From: Leptospiraceae bacterium
GTDB taxonomy: Bacteria > Spirochaetota > Leptospiria > Leptospirales > Leptospiraceae
Direction: 5' to 3'
DNA: 64,000 nt
NCBI GenBank assembly: GCA_024233835.1
Contig: JACKPC010000001.1
Span: forward strand, 868,001 to 932,000
Part shown: positions 36,933 to 46,410 of the stretch, one piece after another
How the letters are laid out: each line of letters opens with the position of its first letter
How positions within the stretch are numbered: the stretch's first letter is position 1
Position numbers and translations under genes: made by a program
The notes under the pieces: model-generated
The model's database searches: none
What the model was told of the DNA's origin: nothing
What the model saw: the letters and a program-made list of their open reading frames with translations, nothing else

Positions 36933-37119
36933 TCTATCTATAAAGGTAAAATACAGTTCCTTTCAAATGGCTTTTTAGGATAATTTTATGAATATTTTAC
37001 CGGTACTGCTGGAATTGTATTTCACATCGAATTAAAAAAATGATGGGGAATTCTTGTAGATATGCCCGATCGGAAAATAAAAAAAAATTGTATCTTTATT
37101 CGAAAAATAAATCCTTGTT

Positions 37120-37125
37120 TATAAT
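37120..37125 (+). promoter_or_regulatory. Possible -10 box upstream of the flotillin gene
   Basis: TATAAT lies 20 bases before the ATG at 37145, a short leader that still leaves room for the AGGGGG ribosome-binding site. The -35 region has no good TTGACA at the usual spacing, so the call is tentative. Confidence 0.3.
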
Positions 37126-37144
37126 ACAAATATAAGGGGGTTCT

Positions 37145-38779
37145 ATGGGACCGTTGGCTATTATGGCTATTGTTCTTATTCCGGCTTTGATAATTGCGTC
37201 AGCTGTTGTCTTCACAATTAAGAGATATAAAAGATGTCCTTCTAACCGAATTCTGGTAATCTATGGTAAGGTTGGTAAAGATAAAAGTTCAATTTGCATC
37301 CACGGAGGAGGAAAATTTGTTTATCCTCTGATTCAGGATTATCATTATCTGAGTCTTGAGCCGATAACGATTGATATTAATCTAACCGGTGCACTTTCTA
37401 AGCAAAATATTCGAATTAATACACCCAGTACATTCACTATTGGAATATCCACCGATCCGGACCTCATGAATAATGCGGCAGAAAGGCTTCTGGGTTTGAA
37501 CGAAACCCAAATCCGTACTCAAGCGGAAGATATTATTCTCGGACAATTAAGGCTTGTAATAGCAACTCTTGATATAGAAGAGATTAATCAGGACAGAGAA
37601 ACTTTTCTTTCCCAGATCAACAAAAACGTTGCTTCGGAATTAGATAAACTCGGCCTTACTCTTATTAACGTAAACATTAAAGATATTACCGATGAATCGG
37701 GTTATATCGAAGCCATAGGAAAGAAAGCTGCTGCGGAAGCAGTAAATAAAGCCAAGATAGAAGTGGCTATGCAGGAAAAAATTGGAGAAACCGGACAGGC
37801 AAAAGCGAGGCGCGAACTCGATGTGGAAGTAGCCAGGGAAACATCCGAATCTCTTAAGGGTCAAAAAGATGCAGAAATCGATCAGATTGTAAAAATTGCT
37901 GAATTAGAATCATTAGGAGTTTCTAAAAAGGCAGAAGCCCTGAAAAATCAGGAAATTAATGTGGCGAAACAACAGGCAGAAGCTGAAAAGGGAAAAAAAG
38001 AAGCAGAGGCTATGAAGCGGGTTTCTATTTCCGAGCTTGAATACCAGGCAATAGAAGGTGAAAAAGCTGCAGAACAGAAGAAGAGGGTGTCTATAGCCGA
38101 AAAAGATGCGGCGGCAGTTGAAGGAGAAAACATCTCTAAAGCGAGGATTGCTGATTCCAATGCCGAGCTTGCTGAAAAATCCGCTGAGGCCAGGAAGAGG
38201 GGAGATGTAGCAAGGGCTAATGCTGATAAAGATATTCTTATGGCAGAAAAGCAGGCAGAAATAGCCAGACTCGAAAAAGAACAACTTGCCCTGCAAGAAG
38301 TTGATAAGAAAAGACTGGAAATCGAAGCAGAAGCACAGGCCGAAAAAGCCAGACGGATTGCAAAAGGGGATGCGGATGCAACCCTGGCTCGTTTTCAGGC
38401 AGAAGCGGAAGGCTTAAAGTCTCTCTTACGTTCTAAAGCAGAAGGTTATAAAGAAATTATTCAGGCAGTAGGTGGTGAAAGCCAAATTGCTACAAGTCTT
38501 CTGATGATAGAAAAAATGGAATTTATGGTAGAAAAACAGGTAGAAGCCATTTCAAAACTAAAAATCGATAAAATAACCGTATGGGATTCCGGTGGTACCG
38601 AAGGAAGCAGCACAGCAAATTTCGTGAAAAGCATAGTTACAGCTTTACCCCCTTTGCAGGAACTTGCCAGACAGGCCGGAATTGAACTTCCCGAATACCT
38701 CGGAAAAATAGGTGGAGAAAAATTAGCCTCTTTAGGGCAGACTTCAGTAAAACAGGAAACAAGAAGTGGGAAAGCTTAA
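37145..38779 (+). CDS. Flotillin-like SPFH-domain protein
   Basis: A 544-residue membrane protein: an N-terminal membrane hairpin (AIMAIVLIPALIIASAVVFTI), then an SPFH domain (residues 40-190: RILVIYGKVG, GGGKFVYPLIQDYHYLSLEP, LTLINVNIKDITDESGYIEAIG), then about 230 residues of Ala/Glu-rich coiled coil, and a C-terminal segment. Flotillins form large membrane cages and organise domains in the membrane. RBS AGGGGG. Its end overlaps the CcmH-like gene by 14 bases, so these are co-expressed. Confidence 0.92.
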   Translation: MGPLAIMAIVLIPALIIASAVVFTIKRYKRCPSNRILVIYGKVGKDKSSICIHGGGKFVYPLIQDYHYLSLEPITIDINLTGALSKQNIRINTPSTFTIGISTDPDLMNNAAERLLGLNETQIRTQAEDIILGQLRLVIATLDIEEINQDRETFLSQINKNVASELDKLGLTLINVNIKDITDESGYIEAIGKKAAAEAVNKAKIEVAMQEKIGETGQAKARRELDVEVARETSESLKGQKDAEIDQIVKIAELESLGVSKKAEALKNQEINVAKQQAEAEKGKKEAEAMKRVSISELEYQAIEGEKAAEQKKRVSIAEKDAAAVEGENISKARIADSNAELAEKSAEARKRGDVARANADKDILMAEKQAEIARLEKEQLALQEVDKKRLEIEAEAQAEKARRIAKGDADATLARFQAEAEGLKSLLRSKAEGYKEIIQAVGGESQIATSLLMIEKMEFMVEKQVEAISKLKIDKITVWDSGGTEGSSTANFVKSIVTALPPLQELARQAGIELPEYLGKIGGEKLASLGQTSVKQETRSGKA

Positions 38780-39320
38780 TACCCTCTTTTTTTTCTTTCT
38801 TTTTATTTTAAGTAATATAAGTTTGTATGCGCAATCGACGCATACAAACTTAAGTTCAGAAGAAGATAAAAAAACGTTTTATGAAGTTACAGAAAAAATT
38901 CGTTGTATTTGTCTTCCTTCCTTACCTATAAAAAGCTGTTCTTTCAGTAATTGCCGTTCTTCTGCTATCTTAAAAGATTTTATAGAAGATAGAATCCGAA
39001 AAAGAGATAGTGCGAAGCTTATAGTTGATAAAATTATCAACGGATACGGAGAAGGCATCTTACAGGATCCTTATGTAAAAAGTATGATTCAGGAAGGTAA
39101 TGGCTATCTGGTTGCGGAAATTGTTAAGGGTTTTGGGCCGAAGATGCTGGCTGAACCCGATCCTACCTGGATAAATTTGAGCCTTGTTGCCGGGATGTTA
39201 GTTGGTCTTGGAGTTATATTTAGATATATGAAAAAGCGTAAAAACAATTCACTGACCATAAATTCTGAAAAAACTCAGTCTACTAAAGAAGATATACAAA
39301 AATACCTGGATGAAATATAA
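38766..39320 (+). CDS. CcmH/NrfF-like cytochrome c maturation protein
   Basis: A 184-residue protein with a signal or anchor helix at the start and a C-terminal membrane helix (WINLSLVAGMLVGLGVIFRY). Between them is a CcmH-like three-helix segment: VTEKIRCICLPSLPIKSCSF, then RKRDSAKLIVDKIINGYGEGIL. CcmH keeps apocytochrome or haem-chaperone cysteines reduced. Here the cysteines are C47, C49, C58 and C63, not the classical RCxxC. GTG start inside the flotillin 3' end. Confidence 0.65.
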   Translation: MGKLNTLFFFFLFILSNISLYAQSTHTNLSSEEDKKTFYEVTEKIRCICLPSLPIKSCSFSNCRSSAILKDFIEDRIRKRDSAKLIVDKIINGYGEGILQDPYVKSMIQEGNGYLVAEIVKGFGPKMLAEPDPTWINLSLVAGMLVGLGVIFRYMKKRKNNSLTINSEKTQSTKEDIQKYLDEI

Positions 39321-39708
39321 TATGGATATTTTATTTTTCTTTTATTCTTTTTGCCTGCTCGGCATTCTTATCGTTCCTTTTTGGTTCTTTTACAAGAACC
39401 ATATTCTTTCCAATGCTTCAGTTCTTAAAGCACTTGAACTTTCCAGGTTCCGTGTTTTAGACGAAAAACGTTTTCTCTTGTTGGAAAATTTGGGGGATTT
39501 AAAAATTGAAAGAGATACTTCTAAGCTAAGTGAGGAAGAGTTTTTAGAGCTCTCAAAAGATATTATTGTAGAACTTAAACAAATTGATTCCGAGTTGAAG
39601 GAAAATGGTATTGTAAAAAAACAAAAAACACATTGCCCTTCCTGTAATTACTCAGTCCTTCCTGATAAAGCTCGTTTTTGTCCAATGTGCGGAATTACTT
39701 TAACATAA
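39310..39708 (+). CDS. Membrane-anchored zinc-ribbon protein (CcmI-like context)
   Basis: A 132-residue protein: one N-terminal membrane helix, a helical segment (RVLDEKRFLLLENLGDLKIERDTSKLSEEEFLE) similar to the CcmI-like 'Lxxl.DLe.e...GkiseeeY' pattern, and a C-terminal zinc ribbon (HCPSCNYSVLPDKARFCPMCG). It overlaps the CcmH-like gene. ATG 39322 is a possible alternative start. It is probably a partner of the CcmH-like protein. Confidence 0.65.
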   Translation: MKYNMDILFFFYSFCLLGILIVPFWFFYKNHILSNASVLKALELSRFRVLDEKRFLLLENLGDLKIERDTSKLSEEEFLELSKDIIVELKQIDSELKENGIVKKQKTHCPSCNYSVLPDKARFCPMCGITLT

Positions 39709-39711
39709 AAT

Positions 39712-40785
39712 TTGTCCAGGGTATTTCCGCTTTTTCTTGTATTTGTAAGTATTTTACTTCTAAGTAAACTCAGTTTTCATTATCTTTTATCCTATGCTGA
39801 ACTGAGTTCTTTTCTCTGGTCAATACTGAATAAAAGAGAAATAAAACAGAATAAATATGATGTTTTAATATTAGGAGATAGCCAGATATTATCCGGACTC
39901 CATCCCCTCTTATTAGAAAAAAAAACACAAAAAAAAATTCTCTATTTTCCCAGACCTTCCGAACAACCGGAAGGAATCTATCTCTTACTGCAAGACTTTC
40001 AGAAAAAGGGATTTGTATTCAAAACCCTGATTTTCAATATTTCACCATTACATGCTTCTGAGAATTATTTTACAAAAACCCATAGAAGCCTTGCTAAGAA
40101 CTTTGATTCCTTTCATATACGTTTCTATACGGATTCCGACTTAAGAAAGTTTTATTTTAAGGAAAAAGGGGATAGTCTTTATTACCTGATAAGCCACATG
40201 TTCCCTTTACTTCGTTTAAATGGAAGCCCTGGTTCTGAATTAAAAATAATCCCCTTATCAAAAACTCTGAACCCAAATCATAAAAGAACTTTAGAACTTT
40301 TGAATTCACCTTTTTTTGGAGAGTTGCATATTTACTATTCTCAGAATCTTTTTTTGCAAGAACAACTTCCAAAAAATGGATATTACTGGAATTGGGGGCA
40401 TTTCCGGACGGAAGAGCTACATTGCATACCGACACAGGAGAAGGAATTAAACCCAGCAGTAGCAACTGCATTTTTAAAGCCTCGAAAAAGTGCAGTAGAA
40501 ATGTGGAATAAGATTATCAATACTGCAAAAAAGAACAATATCCATGTGCAGCTTATCTCAATTCCTTTTTCTTCTTCAGCCGAGGAAATAATCCATCCTC
40601 AGGGAAGGATAGATCCCTTTATTCATGCAGTACTGGTGTTGAAAAATCAGTTTGGAAATTCCCTACTTCATGAAATACCGGAGAGTCTTTTTGTAAAAGG
40701 TGAATATAATGATTTTATCCATCCGAATACCTGCGGGATGTTGAAAATTACTGATGAACTGGCCGGTCTTCTCGATATGCTTTGA
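39712..40785 (+). CDS. DUF1574-like SGNH-fold membrane protein
   Basis: A 357-residue protein with one N-terminal membrane helix and an SGNH/GDSL-like layout: YDVLILGDSQILSG (block I, Ser in 'GDSQ') and EYNDFIHPNTCGM (block V, D-x-x-H). DUF1574 proteins of this pattern are common in Leptospira and are related to acyl- or acetyl-handling hydrolases of exopolysaccharide systems. Start TTG 39712, three bases after the zinc-ribbon stop. Confidence 0.65.
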   Translation: MSRVFPLFLVFVSILLLSKLSFHYLLSYAELSSFLWSILNKREIKQNKYDVLILGDSQILSGLHPLLLEKKTQKKILYFPRPSEQPEGIYLLLQDFQKKGFVFKTLIFNISPLHASENYFTKTHRSLAKNFDSFHIRFYTDSDLRKFYFKEKGDSLYYLISHMFPLLRLNGSPGSELKIIPLSKTLNPNHKRTLELLNSPFFGELHIYYSQNLFLQEQLPKNGYYWNWGHFRTEELHCIPTQEKELNPAVATAFLKPRKSAVEMWNKIINTAKKNNIHVQLISIPFSSSAEEIIHPQGRIDPFIHAVLVLKNQFGNSLLHEIPESLFVKGEYNDFIHPNTCGMLKITDELAGLLDML

Positions 40786-40857
40786 GATTTTCCCTTTTCT
40801 ATAAACCCCGGAGACATTTCTTCCGATGTTTGTAAAAATAACGAAAAAGGAAAAAGC

Positions 40858-41151
40858 ATGACAGAAGAAATCTTTACACAGTACTGGGACGAACTTAAAA
40901 CCATGAACAAATCCGAACTCACCCGCATTAGTCATGATGAAAAAGAACCCCTTATCAAACGAACCATCGCAAAAGCCATGATGCTTTTCTATGTCACGGG
41001 AGAGTTTCATCACATTGAAAAGGTGCTGGGGATGAAGCAAAATCCTTATGACCTTATGAATATTACTGAAATAGTGGAAAGTGCCGGTGGCAACAAAATC
41101 AGCAAGAAAAAAGCAGCCAAAAAGAAAGCAGTTAAAAAGCTTCCTCTTTGA
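40858..41151 (+). CDS. Small basic-tailed hypothetical protein
   Basis: A soluble 97-residue protein, helical, ending in a lysine/alanine-rich tail (KISKKKAAKKKAVKK) like those of histone-H1-type or KU-type DNA-binding proteins. The body (TEEIFTQYWDELKTMNKSEL...EFHHIEKVLGMKQNPYDLMN) matches no family I know. Good RBS (AAAAGG) before ATG. DNA binding is only suggested by the tail. Confidence 0.6.
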   Translation: MTEEIFTQYWDELKTMNKSELTRISHDEKEPLIKRTIAKAMMLFYVTGEFHHIEKVLGMKQNPYDLMNITEIVESAGGNKISKKKAAKKKAVKKLPL

Positions 41152-41569
41152 AACCATAAATCATTTTTCTGTGCAGGATATTTGCTTCCTGAAATAATTC
41201 CCCAACCGGAAAAAAGCCGTTTTTTTCATAAAAGGGGATCGCAGAAACCTGGGCATGTAAATAAATTTCTTCCGGTTCTGTCATTCTTTCTAACATCTCC
41301 CGGATAAGCTGTGTTCCTATCTTATAGTTTCGAAATTCTTTTAAAACGGCAAACCGTTCCATTTTCACCTTTTCTCCTATATATCGAAATCTTGCAGTAC
41401 CGACAGGTTTTGAATCATAAAAGGCTAGAAACTGTTTTGATGAAAGATCGAACTCATCAAACTCTTCTTTTTCCTCGACTCCCTGTTCCTCGATAAACAC
41501 TTTTCTGCGGATCTGAAATGCCTGTTCCAATCCCTCATTCGATTGAATTTCTATGATTTTTATTTCCAT
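41132..41569 (-). CDS. GNAT-family N-acetyltransferase
   Basis: A 145-residue GNAT enzyme: VFIEEQGVEEKEEFDEFD, VGTARFRYIGEKVKMERFAVL (strands 3-4) and the acetyl-CoA loop RNYKIGTQLIREML, then AQVSAIPFYEKNGFF. The pattern matches the ElaA/YjcF-like subgroup with an N-terminal VRREVFVEEQ-type motif. Substrate unknown. It overlaps the preceding convergent gene by 20 bases. Confidence 0.85.
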   Translation of the reverse strand: MEIKIIEIQSNEGLEQAFQIRRKVFIEEQGVEEKEEFDEFDLSSKQFLAFYDSKPVGTARFRYIGEKVKMERFAVLKEFRNYKIGTQLIREMLERMTEPEEIYLHAQVSAIPFYEKNGFFPVGELFQEANILHRKMIYGFKEEAF

Positions 41570-41662
41570 TTTACTTCCTTATGAAAGTATAGAAGATGTT
41601 GACTCATATTTTATTTGGATTATAATCGTTTTCAGGCATCTTTTATCAATCATAATTAAGCT

Positions 41663-43960
41663 ATGACAATATCCGAAGATAGGCAGACACCTTTTGCTTT
41701 GCTGGAAAATTTTCCCGGTCCTATCTTTGTGTTTGACCCGGAAAAAGACTACGAAATTGTTTTTAGTAACCGGGCTGCCGAAGCACATACTCTAAATGAA
41801 GTAATATTAGATAAGTATAATGTAGAAAGTTTTCAAATTACCCGGGATGAAATTGCACTCATCTGGAAACTACTCCGTCTCGAAAAAAAAATTACGATAA
41901 AGAGAAGTTTTACTATTGCCGGGAAAATGAATGTTTACAAACTCCTATTCTTCATTTCAAAAGCAGAAGGTAAGTCATTTATAGGTTTAACCCTCAAAGA
42001 AATCAAGAATAAGGTAAAAAACAGTTTAGGTGACAATATCTCGGATAATCAGGACATCTCTGAAACCCTGCTATTTCATGCAAATATATTAAAAAGTATT
42101 CAGGAAGGAATTCTTGTATCAGATATAAATTTTAATATCATTTATCATAATGATGCTTCTGAAGATATATTTGGATATAAACATACAGATATTCAGAACA
42201 AAAATTTATTGGATTTCTTTTCTAATGTAAAAAAAATCGAACTTAAAGATATTCTAAAGTCTGTTCTTCAAGATTCAACGTATTCAGCTGAATGGCACTG
42301 CCTGACCTCTTACTATGCAGATTTATATATAGAAGTTCTAATATCTCCTATTAAAAATTTAAAGCAAAATATAAGTGGATTAATTCTTGTCGCTCGAAAC
42401 ATAACTAAAAGAAAGATAGAAAATAGGGAGTATGACAATCTCTCCCAGCGTTTAAAGATAGCCACCGACTCAGCCAAACTGGCTGTATGGGAATGGGATA
42501 TCGAAAAAGATTACATCTTCTTTGATAAGCGCATGTATGAACTTATGGGAATTTCAGAAGATAGTTTTGAGGGTTCTTTGTATTCTTTTATCAAACTCAT
42601 TCATCCGGATGATGTGGTGAAATTTATTAACGAGATTGAGGATGCGATAAAACATAAACATAATTTTGAAATGGAATATAAGCTAATAAAAAAACAGGCT
42701 CCTTTCAAATATATAAAAAGTTTTGCGAGGGTGTTATTTTCTCAGAAAGACAATCCCGGTAGAATGGTTGGAGTGAACTGGGATATTAGTGATATAAAAC
42801 AAACAGAGCTTGCATTGTTAAAAAGCCTACAGGATGTTCAAAATTTTAAAAATGCTTTGAGTAAAAGTGCTCTTATTTCTGTTACAGATATCGATGGAAA
42901 AATCATTGATGCAAATGAGGCATTTATCGAAAATTCTGGATATTCAAAAGAAGAACTTATTGGTAATACACATAGATTAGTTTGTTCCGGTTATCATCCG
43001 AATTCTTATTTTAAAGAAATGTGGGATACAATACTTAGTGGAAATTACTGGAGAGGAGAAATAAAAAATAAATCTAAAAATGGAACTACTTTCTGGGTAG
43101 ATACTGTCATTCACCCCATTTTTAATGAGAAAGGAGAAATTTATCAATTTCTATCAGTTCGTCATCCGATAACAGAAAGAAAAAATGCAGAAGAAAAATT
43201 GATTGAGCTAAATAAAAGTCTCGAAGAAAGAATTCAAGATAGAACCAGACGACTCATTGAATTAAATAAAGAAAAAAGCGAGTTTTTAAGTATTGTTGCC
43301 CATGACTTAAAGAATCCTCTTACCACCATATCTTTGTCCAGTACTATATTACTTGATAATTTGAATAAACTTCAAATAGAAGAAACGGAAAAGTTTTTAA
43401 AACGAATTGTTTATGCTACCGAAAGAATAAATAATATAATCCATTCTTTTCTTGATTTAAGAGCACTCGAAGAAGGATATGTCCAATTAAATAAAGAAGA
43501 AACTTCCTTAAATGAATTTTTTGAAAAAATCCGTTCTTCCTTCAAAGAAAAAGCATTTCAAAAAAATATTCATTTTGATATAAAAATTGAATCAGAGAAA
43601 GATATTTTTATCCTGGATCAAAACCTACTTTCGGAAATTTTAGAAAATCTTATTTCCAATGCATTCAAATTTTCTAATGCAGATTCTTCGATCAAATTAA
43701 TATGCCAATACAGAAAAGAAAAGCTTGAATTTCGCGTAATAGATGAAGGCCCTGGAATCAAAGCCAATGAAGTAAAATTACTTTTTCAGAAATATACCAA
43801 ATTATCACCTAGACCTACTGCCGGTGAAAACTCAACAGGACTCGGTCTTTATATTACTCAAAAGCTATTGGACTATTTAAACGGTAAGATCTGGTATGAG
43901 TCGAATCCGGATGGAGGGAGTTGTTTTATTTTTGAAATTCCGATAGATGAAACTCTCTAA
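41663..43960 (+). CDS. Multi-PAS sensor histidine kinase
   Basis: A 765-residue cytoplasmic sensor. About three to four PAS/PAC domains occupy residues 1-510 (LLENFPGPIFVFDPEKDYEI; SIQEGILVSDINFNIIYHND; WEWDIEKDYIFFDKRMYELM; ITDIDGKIIDANEAFIENSG type blocks with YQFLSVRHPITERKNAEEK). A coiled coil and HisKA domain follow (FLSIVAHDLKNPLTTISLS, His in 'VAHDLKNP'), then HATPase_c (N box ENLISNAFKFSN, DEGPGI, TGLGLYI). It lacks a receiver domain and membrane helices, and no response regulator gene is next to it. Confidence 0.9.
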   Translation: MTISEDRQTPFALLENFPGPIFVFDPEKDYEIVFSNRAAEAHTLNEVILDKYNVESFQITRDEIALIWKLLRLEKKITIKRSFTIAGKMNVYKLLFFISKAEGKSFIGLTLKEIKNKVKNSLGDNISDNQDISETLLFHANILKSIQEGILVSDINFNIIYHNDASEDIFGYKHTDIQNKNLLDFFSNVKKIELKDILKSVLQDSTYSAEWHCLTSYYADLYIEVLISPIKNLKQNISGLILVARNITKRKIENREYDNLSQRLKIATDSAKLAVWEWDIEKDYIFFDKRMYELMGISEDSFEGSLYSFIKLIHPDDVVKFINEIEDAIKHKHNFEMEYKLIKKQAPFKYIKSFARVLFSQKDNPGRMVGVNWDISDIKQTELALLKSLQDVQNFKNALSKSALISVTDIDGKIIDANEAFIENSGYSKEELIGNTHRLVCSGYHPNSYFKEMWDTILSGNYWRGEIKNKSKNGTTFWVDTVIHPIFNEKGEIYQFLSVRHPITERKNAEEKLIELNKSLEERIQDRTRRLIELNKEKSEFLSIVAHDLKNPLTTISLSSTILLDNLNKLQIEETEKFLKRIVYATERINNIIHSFLDLRALEEGYVQLNKEETSLNEFFEKIRSSFKEKAFQKNIHFDIKIESEKDIFILDQNLLSEILENLISNAFKFSNADSSIKLICQYRKEKLEFRVIDEGPGIKANEVKLLFQKYTKLSPRPTAGENSTGLGLYITQKLLDYLNGKIWYESNPDGGSCFIFEIPIDETL

Positions 43961-43972
43961 ATTGTAAACATT

Positions 43973-45769
43973 CTAATATTCTAAGTGTAAACCTTCAATT
44001 TCAAGAATTTTTAAAGCATTACTGCTATTCACTACACCGAGTTTTATTTTATAATCAAAACTCATTTTATTCTCTATGATTTGCTCGGAAAAATGTTTAT
44101 TTGTAAAACTATCTTCGTTCTCTTTTGCCAGTTCAATATCATGTGTAGTAACAAAGGTAAAGGAGTTATATTTTTGTAGTTCTTTTAATATAGCTCTTGA
44201 GGCAAGCAAGCGTTCTCTCGTATTCGTTCCTTTGAATATTTCATCCATAAGAACAATAGAATATTTCCCGGTTTGTAAGTTTTTTACTATATTCGTAATT
44301 CTTTTTACTTCTGCATAAAAAAAGGAAATTCCGTCTTCAAGGGAATCTTCATTTTTTATACTAGTAAGAATTTGAAGAGGAGGTAAGTGAAATTCATCTG
44401 CTAATACCGGCCCCCCGCACATAGCCAGTAAAACATTTACACCAATCGTTCTTAAATAAGTTGTTTTTCCGGACATATTAGAACCCGTAATTAAAACCAG
44501 TTCTCCTATATTTAGTTTATCCAGAGGATTGCTTATTCGTGAAGAAGCGGGAATTAAGGGATGCCCCATATTTTTTGCTTCCATATTTTTAAAAGAAGAA
44601 TCAATTAGAGGAAAAGAATATTCCGAATGTATGATTTTCAAAACGGCAAAGGGTATAAGTGCATCAAGTTTTTGAATGGCTTCTGCCCACAGTCTTGCCT
44701 GCTGTAAGTATTTTGATTTCCAACTTTCAAGTCTGGCTATTTGCCAGAAGTCCCAGGCAAATAGAAAATTTAAAAGAAAATGCAGGGCCGGTGCTTCTAT
44801 CACGGAAACTTTCGACAGGATAGACTCCAATTCTTCTATAGAAAAACGCAGACCTTTCCTGTCAATTCCGGCAAGTGCAGAATGACTCAGTTCAATAGAA
44901 GAATTAGATTTTAAGTATATAAGTAACTTCTTAATTTTTCCTATCTGTCCGGAAATACCGGTATAAGCCTTAAATCGCCTATTCAGTTCTTTTTTGTAAT
45001 ACAGACTCAGGATAAGTTGTAAAAAAAAGATACTGGAATAAAAGCCCGGTATGGATAGAAGTATTGTTAAAAATAAAGATATATAAGAGATAAAAAATAG
45101 GGGGCGAAAACTATAAAATAAGAACTTTCGATTAGTAAAGAACGATTTTTGCTCTCGGAACAAAGAAGAAAAATCCAGCTTCTTATGTAAGTTTTCAGAA
45201 AGTCCTGAATTTAAAAGTCTGAGAAACTTAAAAGTAAAAAACCGCTTTTGAGATAATTCTCGAATTTGTTTTTGTCTGTAGTTAATATCCTCAGCATTTC
45301 GTTCTACTGTGCCGGAAAGGTTTTCTAAAAAATATTCTTCTCCTTTTTTAGTTCCGGTAGTATCGAGAAATGTGAACAAACCATTTTTTTTACTGATATC
45401 CAGATCTGTAAAATAAGATGGATAATTTGAAAAGTCTCTTTCTCCTGTATAGATTTTATCTAATTGCAGATTGGATCGATAAAATTCTCTTTGTAATTGT
45501 TCTCGAAATTCTGAGGATAGTTGTATAAATAGAGAAAGCTTAGAATATTCGCGAATTAAAAAAATGAAAATAAGCAGGGGAAATGCACTCAAAAGGTAAA
45601 AGGAAAAAGATTTTTTTAATAGATAAAGGCTGAGAATAAGAGCAATAAGAGATACAAAGGAGAGTAAGCGAAAGAGAGAAAGCTTTTGGAGGATTTTTCT
45701 TTTTTTTTGAATTAAAACATCAAGGCGAAAGATTCGCCTTTGAAATGCCGGTCTCAGGGTTTTTATCAT
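43973..45769 (-). CDS. Membrane-anchored MutS-like ATPase
   Basis: A 598-residue protein. The C-terminal domain is a MutS-type ABC ATPase: VLITGSNMSGKTTYLRTIG (Walker A), VLADEFHLPPLQILTSIKNED, YSIVLMDEIFKGTNTRER (Walker B, signature), FTFVTTHDIEL. Hydrophobic stretches near residues 30-75 and 205-250 look like membrane helices, which mismatch-repair MutS lacks. No N-terminal mismatch-binding motif (FxE) is visible. This resembles the MutS-like group of unknown role seen in spirochaetes and Bacteroidetes. The start overlaps a small upstream gene (ATGA). Confidence 0.85.
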   Translation of the reverse strand: MIKTLRPAFQRRIFRLDVLIQKKRKILQKLSLFRLLSFVSLIALILSLYLLKKSFSFYLLSAFPLLIFIFLIREYSKLSLFIQLSSEFREQLQREFYRSNLQLDKIYTGERDFSNYPSYFTDLDISKKNGLFTFLDTTGTKKGEEYFLENLSGTVERNAEDINYRQKQIRELSQKRFFTFKFLRLLNSGLSENLHKKLDFSSLFREQKSFFTNRKFLFYSFRPLFFISYISLFLTILLSIPGFYSSIFFLQLILSLYYKKELNRRFKAYTGISGQIGKIKKLLIYLKSNSSIELSHSALAGIDRKGLRFSIEELESILSKVSVIEAPALHFLLNFLFAWDFWQIARLESWKSKYLQQARLWAEAIQKLDALIPFAVLKIIHSEYSFPLIDSSFKNMEAKNMGHPLIPASSRISNPLDKLNIGELVLITGSNMSGKTTYLRTIGVNVLLAMCGGPVLADEFHLPPLQILTSIKNEDSLEDGISFFYAEVKRITNIVKNLQTGKYSIVLMDEIFKGTNTRERLLASRAILKELQKYNSFTFVTTHDIELAKENEDSFTNKHFSEQIIENKMSFDYKIKLGVVNSSNALKILEIEGLHLEY

Positions 45770-46011
45770 CCGGGAAAAAAATAAGTGCTCTGTGAATATT
45801 CATAATTTTCATTTTCTCTACGACTGATTTCGAGATCGAGAGTTTTGATAAGGCTCACTACATCTTTTAAGATCCATCGATCTACAACACGACCCCGGTC
45901 ACGCCCTTTGATTTTATCGAGATAGATGTAACCGAAGAGATCTTCCCCGTATTCATATGCGACAAACCTTCCTCTGCGGTTGCCTGTTTTATTAATCATC
46001 CGAATATTCAT
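45766..46011 (-). CDS. Small hypothetical protein coupled to the MutS-like gene
   Basis: An 81-residue product if started at ATG 46011 (MNIRMINKTGNRRG); a longer in-frame start exists upstream but gives an unlikely hydrophobic head. It is basic at the start, then EYGEDLFGYIYLDKIKGRDRG and a helix LKDVVSLIKTLDLEI. It has no recognised motif. Its TGA overlaps the MutS-like ATG by four bases, indicating coupled expression. Confidence 0.55.
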   Translation of the reverse strand: MNIRMINKTGNRRGRFVAYEYGEDLFGYIYLDKIKGRDRGRVVDRWILKDVVSLIKTLDLEISRRENENYEYSQSTYFFPG

Positions 46012-46195
46012 ATTGTAAAAACCCGTTTTTAGTACTAAAAACATATAATAATATAGTACGTTTTTTTTGTACAATATTTTTTTTTATTCAGCTATTTTTT
46101 AATTCATACGATAGTATTATCGGGGATACAAACAAAGAAATAGAAACCCCGCTTCTAATCAGAAGACTCTTAATGAATGTTGTATGGAGGCCATA
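46012..46195. promoter_or_regulatory. Divergent intergenic region with palindromes
   Basis: Between the gene started at 46011 (minus) and the gene started at 46196 (plus). It contains GTAC...GTAC flanking a T-tract near 46057-46076 and an inverted repeat CGATA-GTAT-TATCG at 46109-46122. Its position between divergent starts suggests promoters or an operator, unproven. Confidence 0.3.
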
Positions 46196-46402
46196 ATGGT
46201 TTACGAGGATTTTAATCCTGATATTAAAAGTAACTATACCCGCGTAGGTGTTTCCACTGCTAATATAGTTAGCGATACCCTTCTTCCTTCTTCGGGCCTG
46301 AGAGCCAGAGATCTTTTAAATTCAAGGCAATTGATGAAATTAAAGAGAATTCGCTCCCGCCGTTTAAGCCAGGAAGTCCTTAGTTTTATGATTGAAGATT
46401 GA
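46196..46402 (+). CDS. Small hypothetical protein
   Basis: A 68-residue protein starting at ATG 46196, chosen because GGAGG (46186-46190) lies five bases upstream; an earlier ATG at 46184 would include the ribosome-binding site. It is polar and basic at the C-terminus (RQLMKLKRIRSRRLSQEVLSF). No known domain. It is followed by a terminator, so it is probably a single-gene transcript. Confidence 0.6.
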   Translation: MVYEDFNPDIKSNYTRVGVSTANIVSDTLLPSSGLRARDLLNSRQLMKLKRIRSRRLSQEVLSFMIED

Positions 46403-46410
46403 GATCTGAA

